DNA of 64,000 nt from Xanthomonas citri pv. mangiferaeindicae (GCA_002240395.1 CP016836.1:434001-498000); one strand, 5' to 3'; shown: positions 16,877 through 25,721, counted from the stretch's first letter. The notes: generated from the sequence alone by a model not told the origin. Translations and numbers: made by a program.

Positions 16877-17974
16877 TCAGTCGAGCCGCTTGCGGAACCG
16901 CGCGATCGCCAGCGCCATCGTGACCGCGGTAAACGCGCACAGCACCAGGATCGACGGCCACAGTTCCCAGATACTCGCGCCGCGCAGCATGATGCCGCGC
17001 ACCAGGCGCAGGAACTGGGTCATCGGCAACGCCTCGGCGCCCCACTGCACCACCTCGGGCATGCCGGCGAACGGGAACATGAAGCCCGAGATCAGGATCG
17101 ACGGCAGGAATACCAACATCGCCACCTGGATCGCCTGGAACTGCGTGCGCGCATGCGTGGAGATCAGCAGGCCCATCGCCAGGTTGGCGAAGATCAGCAG
17201 CAGCGACGCCAGGTAGACGTCGAGCAGGCTGCCGCGCAGCGGCACGTCGAAGAACCAGAACCCAAGCACCAGGATCAGCGTGGTCTGGATCAGGCCGATC
17301 GCCGCGTACGGCAGCACCTTGCCCACCATCAGCTCGCCGCGCGCCAGCGGGGTGGCGATCAGCAGCTCCATGTTGCCGCGCTCGCGTTCGCGCACGATCG
17401 CCATCGCGGTGAACATCGTCATGGTCATCGTGAGAATGATGCCGATCAGCCCAGGCACGATGCTCACCGCCGAGCGCCGCTCGGGATTGTAGAAACTCAC
17501 GACCTCGATCTGCGGCGCCGCGCGCGCGGCCCGATGTCCACCGGGGTCTTCGAGCGGCAGTTGCGCGATCTGGTTCGCAGCCGCCTGCACGACAGTGTCG
17601 GTGCCGTCGACCATGACTTGCATCGCCGGACGGCCATCGAGGATGCGGCGCTCGAAATCCGGCGGGATCGTGATCCCGACGCTGATCTCGCCCCGGCGCA
17701 GCATCTCGACCAGTTGCTGCGGACTGTCGACGACCGCGACGGTGTCGACGACGCCAGTCGCCTGCAGATCCATCACCGCCGCGCGCGAGGTCGCGGTCAC
17801 CGCCTGGTCGGCGATCGCCGCATCGAGCCCGCGCGGGTTGTAGTTGATCGCGTAGCCGAACAGCAACAGGTCGACGACCGGAATCATCACGATCATCACC
17901 AGACTGATCCGATCACGGCGGATCTGCCGCAGCTCCTTGATCACCACGGCCCAGAGCCGGCGCAGCGGGTTCAT
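16877..17974 (-). CDS. ABC-2 type efflux permease (YbhS/YhhJ-like)
   Basis: A 365-residue permease with one N-terminal helix (RISLVMIVMIPVVDLLLFGYAI), a large periplasmic domain (residues ~45-170) and five C-terminal membrane segments. The ABC-2 signature region is VRERERGNMELLIATPLARGELMVGK. It is the last gene of a TetR-HlyD-ATPase-permease operon and overlaps the ATPase gene by 4 bases. E. coli ybhGFSR-like operons carry two permeases; here there is one, so it probably acts as a homodimer. Substrate unknown; multidrug or lipid export is typical of the family. Confidence 0.85.
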   Translation of the reverse strand: MNPLRRLWAVVIKELRQIRRDRISLVMIVMIPVVDLLLFGYAINYNPRGLDAAIADQAVTATSRAAVMDLQATGVVDTVAVVDSPQQLVEMLRRGEISVGITIPPDFERRILDGRPAMQVMVDGTDTVVQAAANQIAQLPLEDPGGHRAARAAPQIEVVSFYNPERRSAVSIVPGLIGIILTMTMTMFTAMAIVRERERGNMELLIATPLARGELMVGKVLPYAAIGLIQTTLILVLGFWFFDVPLRGSLLDVYLASLLLIFANLAMGLLISTHARTQFQAIQVAMLVFLPSILISGFMFPFAGMPEVVQWGAEALPMTQFLRLVRGIMLRGASIWELWPSILVLCAFTAVTMALAIARFRKRLD

Positions 17975-18951
17975 GCGGCGCCTTCCGCATCGTCGCGACG
18001 GGTCGCGGCGACGAACACGTCCTCGAGGTTGGGTGTCGCCGGCCGGACCTCGGCCTCGAGCCCGGCGCCGCGCAGCGCCTCGGCCAGCCCGCCGTCCCCA
18101 TCCGCGCCGTCCCGTGCGAGCACACGCAGGCTGTTGCCGATCTGGGCGACGCTGAGCACGTTGGGCAGACGGGCGAGGACCTGCTGCGCCCGCCGCGGCT
18201 GCGCGGCGTGCACCTCGACACTGCGGCCTGAGAGTTCGTCCGCCAATGCGCCCGGCGCACCGTCGGCGACCAGCACGCCGCGGTCGAGGATCGCGATGCG
18301 ATGGCAGCGCTCGGCCTCGTCCATGTAGTGGGTCGAGACCAGCAGCGTGGTGCCGCTGTCGGCCAGCTCGAAGAGCTTGTCCCAGAAGTCGCGACGCGAC
18401 TCGGGATCGACCGCGCTGGTCGGCTCGTCGAGAAACAACAACTCCGGCCGGTGGATCACCGCGCCGGCCAGCGCCAGGCGCTGCTTCTGGCCGCCACTCA
18501 TGGTGCCGGCGAGCTGCCCCTGGCGATCGGCGAAATGATAGAGCTCGACCAGTTCGTCGACCCGGGCGCGCGCCTGCGCACGCGGCAGACCGTAGACCGC
18601 CGCGAGAAACTCCAGGTTCTCGCGCACCGTCAAATCCTCGAACAGCGAGAACTTCTGGGTCATGTAACCGATGCGCAGGCGCAACGCGTCGGCCTGGTCG
18701 GGAATGCGCAGGCCGAGCACCTCGATATCGCCCTCGCTCGGGGTCAGCAGGCCGCAGAGCATGCGGATCGTGGTCGACTTGCCCGAGCCGTTCGGCCCGA
18801 GGAAGCCGTAGACGCTGGCGCGCGGCACGGTCAGATCGACATGGTCGACTGCGACCAGCTCGCCGAAGCGCTTGACCAGGCCACGGGCGTGGACCGCGGC
18901 ATCGCTGGCTGCCGCGGATGGCATCGTGCCGATCGAAGGTCCGTCGCCCAT
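17971..18951 (-). CDS. ABC exporter ATPase (YbhF/CcmA-like)
   Basis: A 326-residue protein with a single nucleotide-binding domain, unlike the tandem-domain YbhF of E. coli. Walker A is GPNGSGKST, Q-loop YMTQKFSLFEDLTVRENL, signature MSGGQKQRLALA, Walker B LLFLDEPTSAVD, and H-loop STHYMDEAE. A C-terminal extension of ~80 residues (SVEVHAAQPRR...TPNLEDVFVAATR) is the usual accessory domain of ABC-2 exporters. It pairs with the overlapping permease gene. Confidence 0.9.
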   Translation of the reverse strand: MGDGPSIGTMPSAAASDAAVHARGLVKRFGELVAVDHVDLTVPRASVYGFLGPNGSGKSTTIRMLCGLLTPSEGDIEVLGLRIPDQADALRLRIGYMTQKFSLFEDLTVRENLEFLAAVYGLPRAQARARVDELVELYHFADRQGQLAGTMSGGQKQRLALAGAVIHRPELLFLDEPTSAVDPESRRDFWDKLFELADSGTTLLVSTHYMDEAERCHRIAILDRGVLVADGAPGALADELSGRSVEVHAAQPRRAQQVLARLPNVLSVAQIGNSLRVLARDGADGDGGLAEALRGAGLEAEVRPATPNLEDVFVAATRRDDAEGAA

Positions 18952-18953
18952 CG

Positions 18954-19901
18954 TCAGAATTCCACCCGCAGCGGCAGGCCCGCCGGCAGGTCGTCGGCGT
19001 CTTCGAGCTCGACCTCGGCCAGATAGCTCAGGCGCGCGGCGTCCTTGCCGCTGAGCGCGTAGTACGGCGTGAACGTCGGCTCGCTGCGCACCATGCGCAC
19101 GCGTCCGGCGTAGACGCGCTCCCCTGCGGCGCCGACGCGCACGGTGGCGCGATCGCCCACCTGCACACCGGGTCGCAACGGCTCGGGCACGTAGACCCGC
19201 GCATAGGGCTGCTCGCCGACCAGCAGCACCGCCAGCGGCGCGCCGACCGGGGCCTCGTCGCCGAGCCGGTACGGCAGGCTGTCCACCCGCGCCGCGCGTG
19301 GCGCGACGACATCCAGCCGCCCGGTGCTGACCGACTGCGTCCGTGCCTGGGCCTGCGCGGCCTCGAGCGCAGCCTGGGCCTGCGCGATCTGCTCGGGGCG
19401 GGCGCCGTTCTGCAGCTCGGCCAACGCGGCCTGGGCGCCGGCGACCTGCGCCTGGGCATTGCCGGCAGCCGCACGCGCGCGATCGACATCGGCCGCCGAG
19501 ACCAGTTGCCGGCCGCCCAACGGCTGCAACCGCTCGTAATAGGCGCGCGCATCGCGCGCCTGCGCCTGTGCGGCGGCGAGATTGGCCCGCGCCTGGTCGA
19601 TGTCCTCGCGGCGTGCGCCGTTGCGCAATTCCTCCAGCGCCTCACGCTGGCGCGCGACCTCCGCTTCGGCCGCCGCGAGCTGGGCATCGCCGCGGGTCCG
19701 CTCCAGGGTCAGGATGCGCTCGCCGGCCTCCACGCGCTGACCTTCGCGCACCGCGATCTCGGCGATGCGCTCGGCAGCGGGGGCCGGCAGCGTGATGCGG
19801 TCGTATTCCAGGGTACCGAGCGCATGCGGCGGCTCGCGGCTGCAGCCGGCGAGCAGCACGGCCGCGAGCGCGAGACCGGCGAGCGGGAGGAGACGGGTCA
19901 T
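18954..19901 (-). CDS. HlyD-family periplasmic adaptor lipoprotein
   Basis: A 315-residue membrane-fusion protein. Start MTRLLPLAGLALAAVLLAGC gives a lipobox (LAGC). A biotinyl-lipoyl half-motif (AAERIAEIAVREGQRVEAGERILTL, read in two parts) is followed by a long Ala/Gln/Arg-rich alpha-helical hairpin (residues ~70-195) and a beta-barrel region (VGDRATVRVGAAGERVYAGRV). It links the inner-membrane exporter to an outer-membrane channel such as TolC, which is not encoded nearby. Its start overlaps the tetR stop. Confidence 0.88.
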   Translation of the reverse strand: MTRLLPLAGLALAAVLLAGCSREPPHALGTLEYDRITLPAPAAERIAEIAVREGQRVEAGERILTLERTRGDAQLAAAEAEVARQREALEELRNGARREDIDQARANLAAAQAQARDARAYYERLQPLGGRQLVSAADVDRARAAAGNAQAQVAGAQAALAELQNGARPEQIAQAQAALEAAQAQARTQSVSTGRLDVVAPRAARVDSLPYRLGDEAPVGAPLAVLLVGEQPYARVYVPEPLRPGVQVGDRATVRVGAAGERVYAGRVRMVRSEPTFTPYYALSGKDAARLSYLAEVELEDADDLPAGLPLRVEF

Positions 19902-20557
19902 GCGGGCAGCTCCAGGCCGCGATCGAGCAAGGCGAGCGCGTGCAGGCGGATGTCGTCGATGCCCAGCTCGTCGCTGGCGAACAATTGCCGCCAGATCGGG
20001 GTGCCGGCGGCCGGGAACAGCGTCAGCCCGACCAGCGAGACCATCAGCAGCCGAGGATCCAGCGCGGGATTGAGCCGGCCGGCCTGCTGCTCCTGGGCGA
20101 AGCGCGCGGCCATGAACGCACTGATCTCCGGCGCCAGCCGGGTGACCAGCAGATCGCGCAGGTCGCCGCCTTCGCTGACCACCTCGCGGATCCACAGCGC
20201 CGGCATCCACGGGTGCCGTGCGACCAGTGCGCACAGCAGGTCGACGAATGCGACCAGCACCGTGCGCAGCGACGCGTCCGCCATGCCCAGTAGGGTTTCG
20301 CGGACCTCGTCGAACACCGGCATCAGCCGTTCGGCGATCACCGCATCGCGCAGGCCGGCAGCGTCGCGGAAGTAGTAATGCAGCAGCGCCGGGGTCACCC
20401 CGGCCTCGGTGGCGATGTCGCGCAGCGAGGTCGCCGCGATGCCGCGGCGCACATAGCAGGCGAGCGCGGCATCGAGCGCGCTGCCGCGCCGGTCGGTGTC
20501 GCCGGCGGGCGGACGCCCTGGCGTGCGGGCGGGGTCGGGGGTGCGGGATCGGGCCAT
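19898..20557 (-). CDS. TetR/AcrR-family repressor of the export operon (CecR-like)
   Basis: A 219-residue regulator. The N-terminal helix-turn-helix is AATSLRDIATEAGVTPALLHYYFRDAAGLRDAV (read across residues ~32-64) and the C-terminal ligand domain is helical. It is first in the operon, overlapping the HlyD-like gene by 4 bases. A 22-bp perfect palindrome begins 10 bases upstream of its ATG and is the obvious operator, implying autorepression together with the exporter. Upstream extension of the frame would cross the palindrome and is rejected. The inducer is unknown. Confidence 0.88.
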   Translation of the reverse strand: MARSRTPDPARTPGRPPAGDTDRRGSALDAALACYVRRGIAATSLRDIATEAGVTPALLHYYFRDAAGLRDAVIAERLMPVFDEVRETLLGMADASLRTVLVAFVDLLCALVARHPWMPALWIREVVSEGGDLRDLLVTRLAPEISAFMAARFAQEQQAGRLNPALDPRLLMVSLVGLTLFPAAGTPIWRQLFASDELGIDDIRLHALALLDRGLELPA

Positions 20558-20566
20558 GCGTGTGAT

Positions 20567-20588
20567 ATTAATTGATCGATCAATTAAT
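20567..20588. promoter_or_regulatory. TetR operator palindrome
   Basis: Perfect 22-bp palindrome made of half-site ATTAATTGATC and its reverse complement, AT-rich in a very GC-rich context. It is 10 bases upstream of the tetR ATG and 69 bases upstream of the phoH ATG, so it may influence both directions. Confidence 0.8.
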
Positions 20589-20657
20589 GTCCGAATGCGC
20601 GCTGAATCCCGGGCCGCGACACCGCCCTGCATGGCGATGCGCTACCCTGCGCGCCCT

Positions 20658-21638
20658 ATGCAGACCAGCCCCCAAACCGACTTCGTCCTCGAACCGGACG
20701 ACACCGAGCGCCTCGCCAATCTCGCCGGCCCCTTCGACAGCCACCTGCGCCAGATCGAGCTGCGCCTGGGGGTGGAGATCGCCAATCGCGGCCATGTGTT
20801 CCGCATCACCGGCCGAGACCGCGATGTGGTGGCCCGCGCCGAAGCGTTCGTGCGCGCGCTCTACGACGAGACCGAAACCGAGACGCTCGACAGCCAGGCC
20901 GTGGCGATGCGGCTCTCGGAGGCCAATGTGGCGCGCGACGACGACGTCGTACCGCAGGAAGTGGCGGTCCGGGTCAAGCGCGGTACGGTCCGCGGACGCG
21001 GCGCCAACCAGGTTCGCTACCTGCACCGTATCGCCACCCACGACATCAATTTCGGCATCGGCCCGGCGGGCACCGGCAAGACCTTCCTCGCGGTGGCGAT
21101 GGCGGTCGAGGCGCTCAACGAATCCAAGGTCCAACGGCTGGTGCTGGTGCGTCCGGCGGTCGAGGCCGGCGAGAAGCTGGGCTTTCTGCCCGGCGATCTG
21201 AGCCAGAAGGTCGACCCGTACCTCCGCCCGCTTTACGACGCGCTGTACGAGATGCTCGGCGTGGAGAAGGTCGCCAAGCTACTGGAACGCAACGTCATCG
21301 AGATCGCGCCGCTGGCCTACATGCGCGGACGCACGCTCAATGATGCATTCGTGATCCTCGACGAGGCGCAGAACACCACGATCGAGCAGATGAAGATGTT
21401 CCTGACCCGCCTGGGCTTCGGCTCGACGGCCGTGGTCACGGGCGACCTGACCCAGATCGACCTGCCCAAGCACGTGAAGTCCGGCCTGCGCGACGCGCTG
21501 GACGTGCTGCGCGAGGTCGAGGGCGTGAGCTTCACGTTCTTCGAAGCACGCGATGTCGTGCGCCATCCGCTGGTCGCGCGCATCGTTGGCGCCTACGAAC
21601 GCCGCGATGCCAGCGACGCGGCGACCGGACCGGCCTGA
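20658..21638 (+). CDS. phoH: PhoH-like ATPase
   Basis: A 326-residue PhoH family protein. A KH-like N-terminal region (residues ~20-95) precedes the ATPase core: Walker A GPAGTGKTFLA, RPAVEAGEKLGFLPGDL, YMRGRTLNDAFVILDEAQN with Walker B, and VVTGDLTQIDLP. Start MQTSPQTDFVLEPDD at 20658 is preferred; the longer frame runs back across the TetR operator. Genes phoH-ybeY-corC are commonly linked in Proteobacteria and tied to RNA metabolism and the cell envelope. The next gene starts 3 bases after its stop. Confidence 0.92.
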   Translation: MQTSPQTDFVLEPDDTERLANLAGPFDSHLRQIELRLGVEIANRGHVFRITGRDRDVVARAEAFVRALYDETETETLDSQAVAMRLSEANVARDDDVVPQEVAVRVKRGTVRGRGANQVRYLHRIATHDINFGIGPAGTGKTFLAVAMAVEALNESKVQRLVLVRPAVEAGEKLGFLPGDLSQKVDPYLRPLYDALYEMLGVEKVAKLLERNVIEIAPLAYMRGRTLNDAFVILDEAQNTTIEQMKMFLTRLGFGSTAVVTGDLTQIDLPKHVKSGLRDALDVLREVEGVSFTFFEARDVVRHPLVARIVGAYERRDASDAATGPA

Positions 21639-21641
21639 GCG

Positions 21642-22214
21642 ATGGCGCTGCGCCGCATCGGTGCGTTCGCCCTGGCGCTGGCCCTGCCCACTGCGGCCGC
21701 GGCGCAGACGTCTCCGACATCGCAGCGGATCGCCACCGCGGCCGCGATCGCCGCGCCCTGCCTGTCGATCGAGGCTGGATCGGTCATGGTGAGCCTGCCG
21801 CTGACCGACCTCGAGCGCGCGGTCGCGGCCCGGCCGCAGCCCCCGCAGAGAGAAAACGACCGCGCGGCCGACCACGACGCGCCGCTGTGGCGCGACGAGT
21901 CCGAACGCCTGGCCCTGATCCGCGGCAATCGCGCGGCCCAGCTGCTGGCCTCGCCCCGGCTGCCTGGACATGACCGATACGGCTGCCTGCGGGCGGCGCT
22001 GGAGGACGTACCGGGCGACGCGCGCTATCTGATCGGCGCGATGCTCGAGCGCGGCGACGCCGCGATGTGGCGCTCCGGCGAGGCGGGCCTGCGCGATGCG
22101 GTCTTGGTCACGCGGACCAATCCCCGCCGGGGTGATGGCCCCATGGGCGCCGTGCTCTATCGGCTGGACGAGGGCGAACGCCCGTTCCTGATGCTGGTCG
22201 AGTGGATCGCCTGA
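21642..22214 (+). CDS. Unknown secreted protein between phoH and ybeY
   Basis: A 190-residue protein with a clear signal peptide (MALRRIGAFALALALPTAAAAQ). The mature part has two Cys (APCLSIEAG, RYGCLRAAL) that could form a disulfide, an acidic/Gln-rich stretch (PQPPQRENDRAADHD), and ends FLMLVEWIA. No family recognised. It begins 3 bases after the phoH stop and is probably co-transcribed, breaking the usual phoH-ybeY adjacency. Confidence 0.6.
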   Translation: MALRRIGAFALALALPTAAAAQTSPTSQRIATAAAIAAPCLSIEAGSVMVSLPLTDLERAVAARPQPPQRENDRAADHDAPLWRDESERLALIRGNRAAQLLASPRLPGHDRYGCLRAALEDVPGDARYLIGAMLERGDAAMWRSGEAGLRDAVLVTRTNPRRGDGPMGAVLYRLDEGERPFLMLVEWIA

Positions 22215-22254
22215 CCGCCTGCCCCTGATTTTTCCTGTTTGCATGAGACCCGCC

Positions 22255-22740
22255 ATGACCCAGGCCGCGCCCCATCTCGACATCGCCGTCGGCTATGCGC
22301 TGCCGCGCAAGGGCATTCCCTCGGCGGCCAGCTTCCGCCGCTGGGCGAGTGCCGCGCTCGATGGCCGGATCCGCGAAGCGGACCTGGCGATCCGCCTGGT
22401 CGACGAGGACGAGGGCCGTGCACTCAACCGCCACTACCGCGGCAAGGACTACGCGACCAACGTGCTGAGCTTCCCGGCCGAGCTGCCCGAAGGGCTGCCC
22501 GAGGGCGTCCGCCTGCCCTTGCTGGGCGACCTGGTGATCTGCGCGCCGGTGGTCGCGCGCGAGGCTGCCGAACAGCACAAGCGCCAGGGCGACCACTACG
22601 CCCACCTGACCGTGCACGGCGTGCTGCACCTGCTGGGCTGGGACCACGAGAACGACAAGGACGCCGAGGCGATGGAGCAGCTCGAGCGCGAAGTCCTCGC
22701 CTCGCTCGGCATCGACGACCCTTACCGGTTACCCGGCTAA
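22255..22740 (+). CDS. ybeY: Endoribonuclease YbeY (16S rRNA maturation)
   Basis: A 161-residue metalloenzyme. The zinc motif HGVLHLLGWDH is near residue 115, and ALNRHYRGKDYATNVLSFP precedes it, both hallmarks of the family. The internal ATG at 22255 (MTQAAPHLDIAVGYALPR) fits the family start better than ATG 22243. YbeY acts in 16S rRNA 3'-end processing and ribosome quality control. It belongs to the phoH-ybeY-corC run. Confidence 0.94.
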   Translation: MTQAAPHLDIAVGYALPRKGIPSAASFRRWASAALDGRIREADLAIRLVDEDEGRALNRHYRGKDYATNVLSFPAELPEGLPEGVRLPLLGDLVICAPVVAREAAEQHKRQGDHYAHLTVHGVLHLLGWDHENDKDAEAMEQLEREVLASLGIDDPYRLPG

Positions 22741-22763
22741 GCCGCCGGCGCTTGCCCAGGCGC

Positions 22764-23264
22764 TCAGAGGCAATCGACCAGCCCGTCGAAGATCGACCGC
22801 CCACCCGGCAGTACCGCATCAAGCGCGTCCCCGCCGGCCACCGCGTCGAGCATCGCCGGCAGCGTGGTGCCGGCCGCCAGCGGTGTTCGGCAGTGCCAGA
22901 CCTTCGGCTGCACGATGATCCGGCCGGTGCGCGCCACCAGGAACTCCTCGCTGGCCGCGAAACTCCACACGCACATGCCGATCCGTCCATCGTCCCGGTG
23001 CACCGAGCATTCGAAGCGCAAGGGCTGGAGGTTGGTGTACTCGCCCTCGCAGAAGGTGTCGCCGCAGATCTGGTCGAACTGCCGGGGCAACTGGTAGGTC
23101 ATCGCGTACCAGGCCTCGACGCGCGCATCGTCGCCGCGGGCATAGGTCGCGGCGTCGACATAGGGCCCGCCCAGGCGCGCCTCGGCGCTGGCCAGGCCGG
23201 GCAGGCCCAGCACGGCGGCCAGCGCGAGGGTGGCCAGGCGGACGGGACGGATCACAACAGGCAT
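22764..23264 (-). CDS. Unknown secreted cysteine-rich protein
   Basis: A 166-residue protein with a signal peptide (VRLATLALAAVLGLPGLASA). ATG 23264 is preceded by a strong AGGAG at about 9 bases and is preferred over the upstream frame. The mature domain has six Cys (CGDTFC, FECSV, MCVWSF, WHCRTP, VDCL), enough for three disulfides, consistent with an exported stable domain. No family recognised. It is convergent with ybeY and divergent from corC, so transcribed alone. Confidence 0.65.
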   Translation of the reverse strand: MPVVIRPVRLATLALAAVLGLPGLASAEARLGGPYVDAATYARGDDARVEAWYAMTYQLPRQFDQICGDTFCEGEYTNLQPLRFECSVHRDDGRIGMCVWSFAASEEFLVARTGRIIVQPKVWHCRTPLAAGTTLPAMLDAVAGGDALDAVLPGGRSIFDGLVDCL

Positions 23265-23477
23265 GTCGGTACTCCTGAATGAATGTGTGGCCAGCATCGC
23301 CGTCAGCCGCGTACCGCCGCGATCGGGCATCGCCGCGGCGCGGCTTCGGAATTCTCCGCGCCGGGCCCCGGAGTTCCGGCCGTGACGGCCGCCTGGACAT
23401 CGGCGGCGGCGGACGCGCTAGACTTTCCCGCACGCCCCACCATCGCCCCTCCCCCCTGGGGCGCCCATACCAACGCA

Positions 23478-24344
23478 ATGTCAGAAGACGACAGTAGTCA
23501 AACCGCCACCGAGCCCCACGAAAAGCGCCGCAGCTGGCTGGACCGGATCAGTTCGGCGATCTCCGGCGAACCCACCAACCGCGAGGACCTGGTCGAGCTG
23601 CTGCGTGACACCCACGCCGACGGCCTGATCGACGCCGACACCCTGCGCATGTTCGAAGGCGCGCTGGGCATCTCCAGCAAGACGGTCGGCGATGTGATGG
23701 TGCCGCGCGCGCAGATGGTCGCGCTGCCGGCCGATGCCAAGTTCCTGGACCTGATGAAGCAGGTGGTCGAGTCCGGCCACTCGCGCTTCCCGGTGCATGG
23801 CGACGACAAGGACGAGGTGCTCGGCATCCTGCTCGCCAAGGACCTGCTGCGCGGTGTGGTCGCCGACAACGGCCCAGGCTCGATCCACGAGCTGCTGCGC
23901 CCGGCGGTGCTGATCCCCGAATCCAAGAAGCTCAATGTGCTGCTGCGCGAGTTCCGGCTCTCGCGCAACCACATGGCGATCGTCATCGACGAGTACGGCG
24001 GCGTCGCCGGGCTGGTGACGATCGAGGATGTGCTCGAAGAGATCGTCGGCGAGATCGACGACGAACACGACGACGCCGAAGATCCGAACGCACTGATCGC
24101 CGCCCAGGCCGATGGCCAGTTCGCGGTCAGCGCGCTGACCCCGATCGCCGACTTCAACGAGCGCTTCGGCGCCGATTTCGACGACGACGAATACGACACC
24201 ATCGGCGGGGTGATCATCGGCGCGATCGGCCATCTGCCCGAGGTCGGCGAGGAGCTGGCACTGGGCCGGTTCGCCTTCCGCGTCACCGATGCCGACTCGC
24301 GCCGGCTGCATGCGCTGCACGTCAGCGTGCATGCCCAGGACTGA
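23478..24344 (+). CDS. corC: CorC/HlyC-family CBS-domain protein
   Basis: A 288-residue cytoplasmic protein. It contains a CBS pair (VPRAQMVALPADAKFLDLM..., then IVIDEYGGVAGLVTIEDVLEEIVGEI read in parts) and the C-terminal CorC_HlyC FAD-PCMH-like domain (DTIGGVIIGAIGHLPEVGEE). The N-terminus has no membrane segments, which separates it from the DUF21-containing CorB type. Linked to Mg/Co handling and, in recent literature, to lipoprotein acyltransferase support. Start 23478 follows a GC-rich leader; earlier in-frame ATGs lack family sequence. Confidence 0.9.
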   Translation: MSEDDSSQTATEPHEKRRSWLDRISSAISGEPTNREDLVELLRDTHADGLIDADTLRMFEGALGISSKTVGDVMVPRAQMVALPADAKFLDLMKQVVESGHSRFPVHGDDKDEVLGILLAKDLLRGVVADNGPGSIHELLRPAVLIPESKKLNVLLREFRLSRNHMAIVIDEYGGVAGLVTIEDVLEEIVGEIDDEHDDAEDPNALIAAQADGQFAVSALTPIADFNERFGADFDDDEYDTIGGVIIGAIGHLPEVGEELALGRFAFRVTDADSRRLHALHVSVHAQD

Positions 24345-25557
24345 GGCGCCGCGCACGTCCGCCGCCCACGCCTGGCGACAGGCGTTCGCGCTGCTGCTGG
24401 CGCTGATCGCCTGGCCGGCGTTGGCCCAGGTCGCAAGCGACGCCCCACGGGTCGGGGTGGCGACGATGCAGCCGGGCGAAGTGTTCTTCGAACGCTTCGG
24501 CCACAACGCGATCGTGATCGACGACCCGGCAGCGCCGGAGCCGGTGTCCTACAACTTCGGCTTCTTCGACCCGTCGGAGCCGGATTTCGTCGCCCGCTTC
24601 GTGCGCGGCGATATGCGCTACCAACTCGCCGCGCTGCCGCTGGCCGACGACCTGGCCTACTACCGCGAAGTCGGGCGTGGGGTGTCGATCCAGTGGCTGG
24701 ACCTCGACCCGGCGCAGGCCCGGCATCTGGCGACGGCCCTGGCCTGGAATGCGCGCCCCGAGAACGCGCATTACCGCTACGACTACTTCACCGACAACTG
24801 CTCCACGCGCGTGCGCGACGCGCTCGACGACGCGCTTGGCGGATTGCTGCACCGGCAGTTGCAGGGCCGCTCACGCGGCAACACCTATCGCGGCGATGCG
24901 GTGCGCCTGGCGTCCCCGGCGCTGTGGATGTGGCTGGGCTTCGACATCGGCCTGGGCCCGGCCGCCGATCGGCCGAATGCGCTGTGGCAGGACATGTTCG
25001 TGCCGATGCGGCTGGCCGAAGCGCTGCGCGGCATCCACCATGCCGACGGCCGGCCGCTGGTCGCCGAGGAAGTCGAGGTGCTGCCGCACCGCCAGCCGGC
25101 CGAGCCGCCGGAGCGCGCGCGCCAGTGGTGGCCGTGGTTGCTGGCCGGCCTCGCACTGGGCGCAGCCGCTTGGGCGCTGGGCCGCCGCGCGCCGCGTGCC
25201 CTGGCCGCCACTGCGCTCGGCTTCTGGACACTGTGCGCGCTGCTCGGTGCGGTGATGCTGTTGCTGTGGCTGGGCACCGAGCATGTGTTCGGCTGGCGCA
25301 ACCACAACCTGCTGCTGTTCAACCCGCTGTGCCTGCTGCTGCTGCCCGGTGGCTGGCGGCTCGCTCGCGGCCACGCACCTGGCCGGGTGTTCGCGATCGT
25401 GCTGCCGACGGTTGCCACTCTCGGCATCGTCGCGCTGTTCCTGCACTGGCTGCCCGTGCTGCCGCAGCGCAATGCGGCCTGGCTGTCGCTGGTGCTGCCG
25501 GTGCATATCGCCCTGCTGGCGGCACTGCGTCCGAAGCAGCCGGCCGCTCTCGCCTAG
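24331..25557 (+). CDS. DUF4105 membrane protein
   Basis: A 408-residue protein beginning 14 bases inside the end of corC. After a signal/anchor helix (FALLLALIAWPALAQ) residues ~40-260 form the DUF4105 domain: GEVFFERFGHNAIVI, YNFGFFDP, RGDMRYQLAALPLADDLAYYREVGRGV (in parts), and the Cys/His-bearing YRYDYFTDNCSTRVRDAL. The NCSTR segment resembles a papain-like (NlpC-related) active site, which has been suggested for this family. The C-terminal ~140 residues contain four or five membrane helices. Probably a periplasmic peptidase-like domain tethered to the inner membrane; function unproven. Confidence 0.8.
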   Translation: MPRTEAPRTSAAHAWRQAFALLLALIAWPALAQVASDAPRVGVATMQPGEVFFERFGHNAIVIDDPAAPEPVSYNFGFFDPSEPDFVARFVRGDMRYQLAALPLADDLAYYREVGRGVSIQWLDLDPAQARHLATALAWNARPENAHYRYDYFTDNCSTRVRDALDDALGGLLHRQLQGRSRGNTYRGDAVRLASPALWMWLGFDIGLGPAADRPNALWQDMFVPMRLAEALRGIHHADGRPLVAEEVEVLPHRQPAEPPERARQWWPWLLAGLALGAAAWALGRRAPRALAATALGFWTLCALLGAVMLLLWLGTEHVFGWRNHNLLLFNPLCLLLLPGGWRLARGHAPGRVFAIVLPTVATLGIVALFLHWLPVLPQRNAAWLSLVLPVHIALLAALRPKQPAALA

Positions 25558-25636
25558 GCACGCCGCACCGGTGATGGACGGCCGCGGGTTGCGGCCGCGC
25601 GCGCTGCTTGCATTGCAGACACCGCGCGTGACGCCT

Positions 25637-25648
25637 GCATACGTATGC
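25637..25648. promoter_or_regulatory. Possible operator palindrome upstream of GH97 gene
   Basis: Perfect 12-bp palindrome GCATACGTATGC centred 80 bases upstream of the GH97 start in the only gap before it. LacI-type regulators of sugar genes bind palindromes of similar size, but no matching regulator is in the window. Confidence 0.3.
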
Positions 25649-25721
25649 GGCCACGGCGCCTCGGACCTGCGTGACAGAATCGGGACGACCGCACGCGAAT
25701 GCGCTTGGGAGGGCGCCGCAC

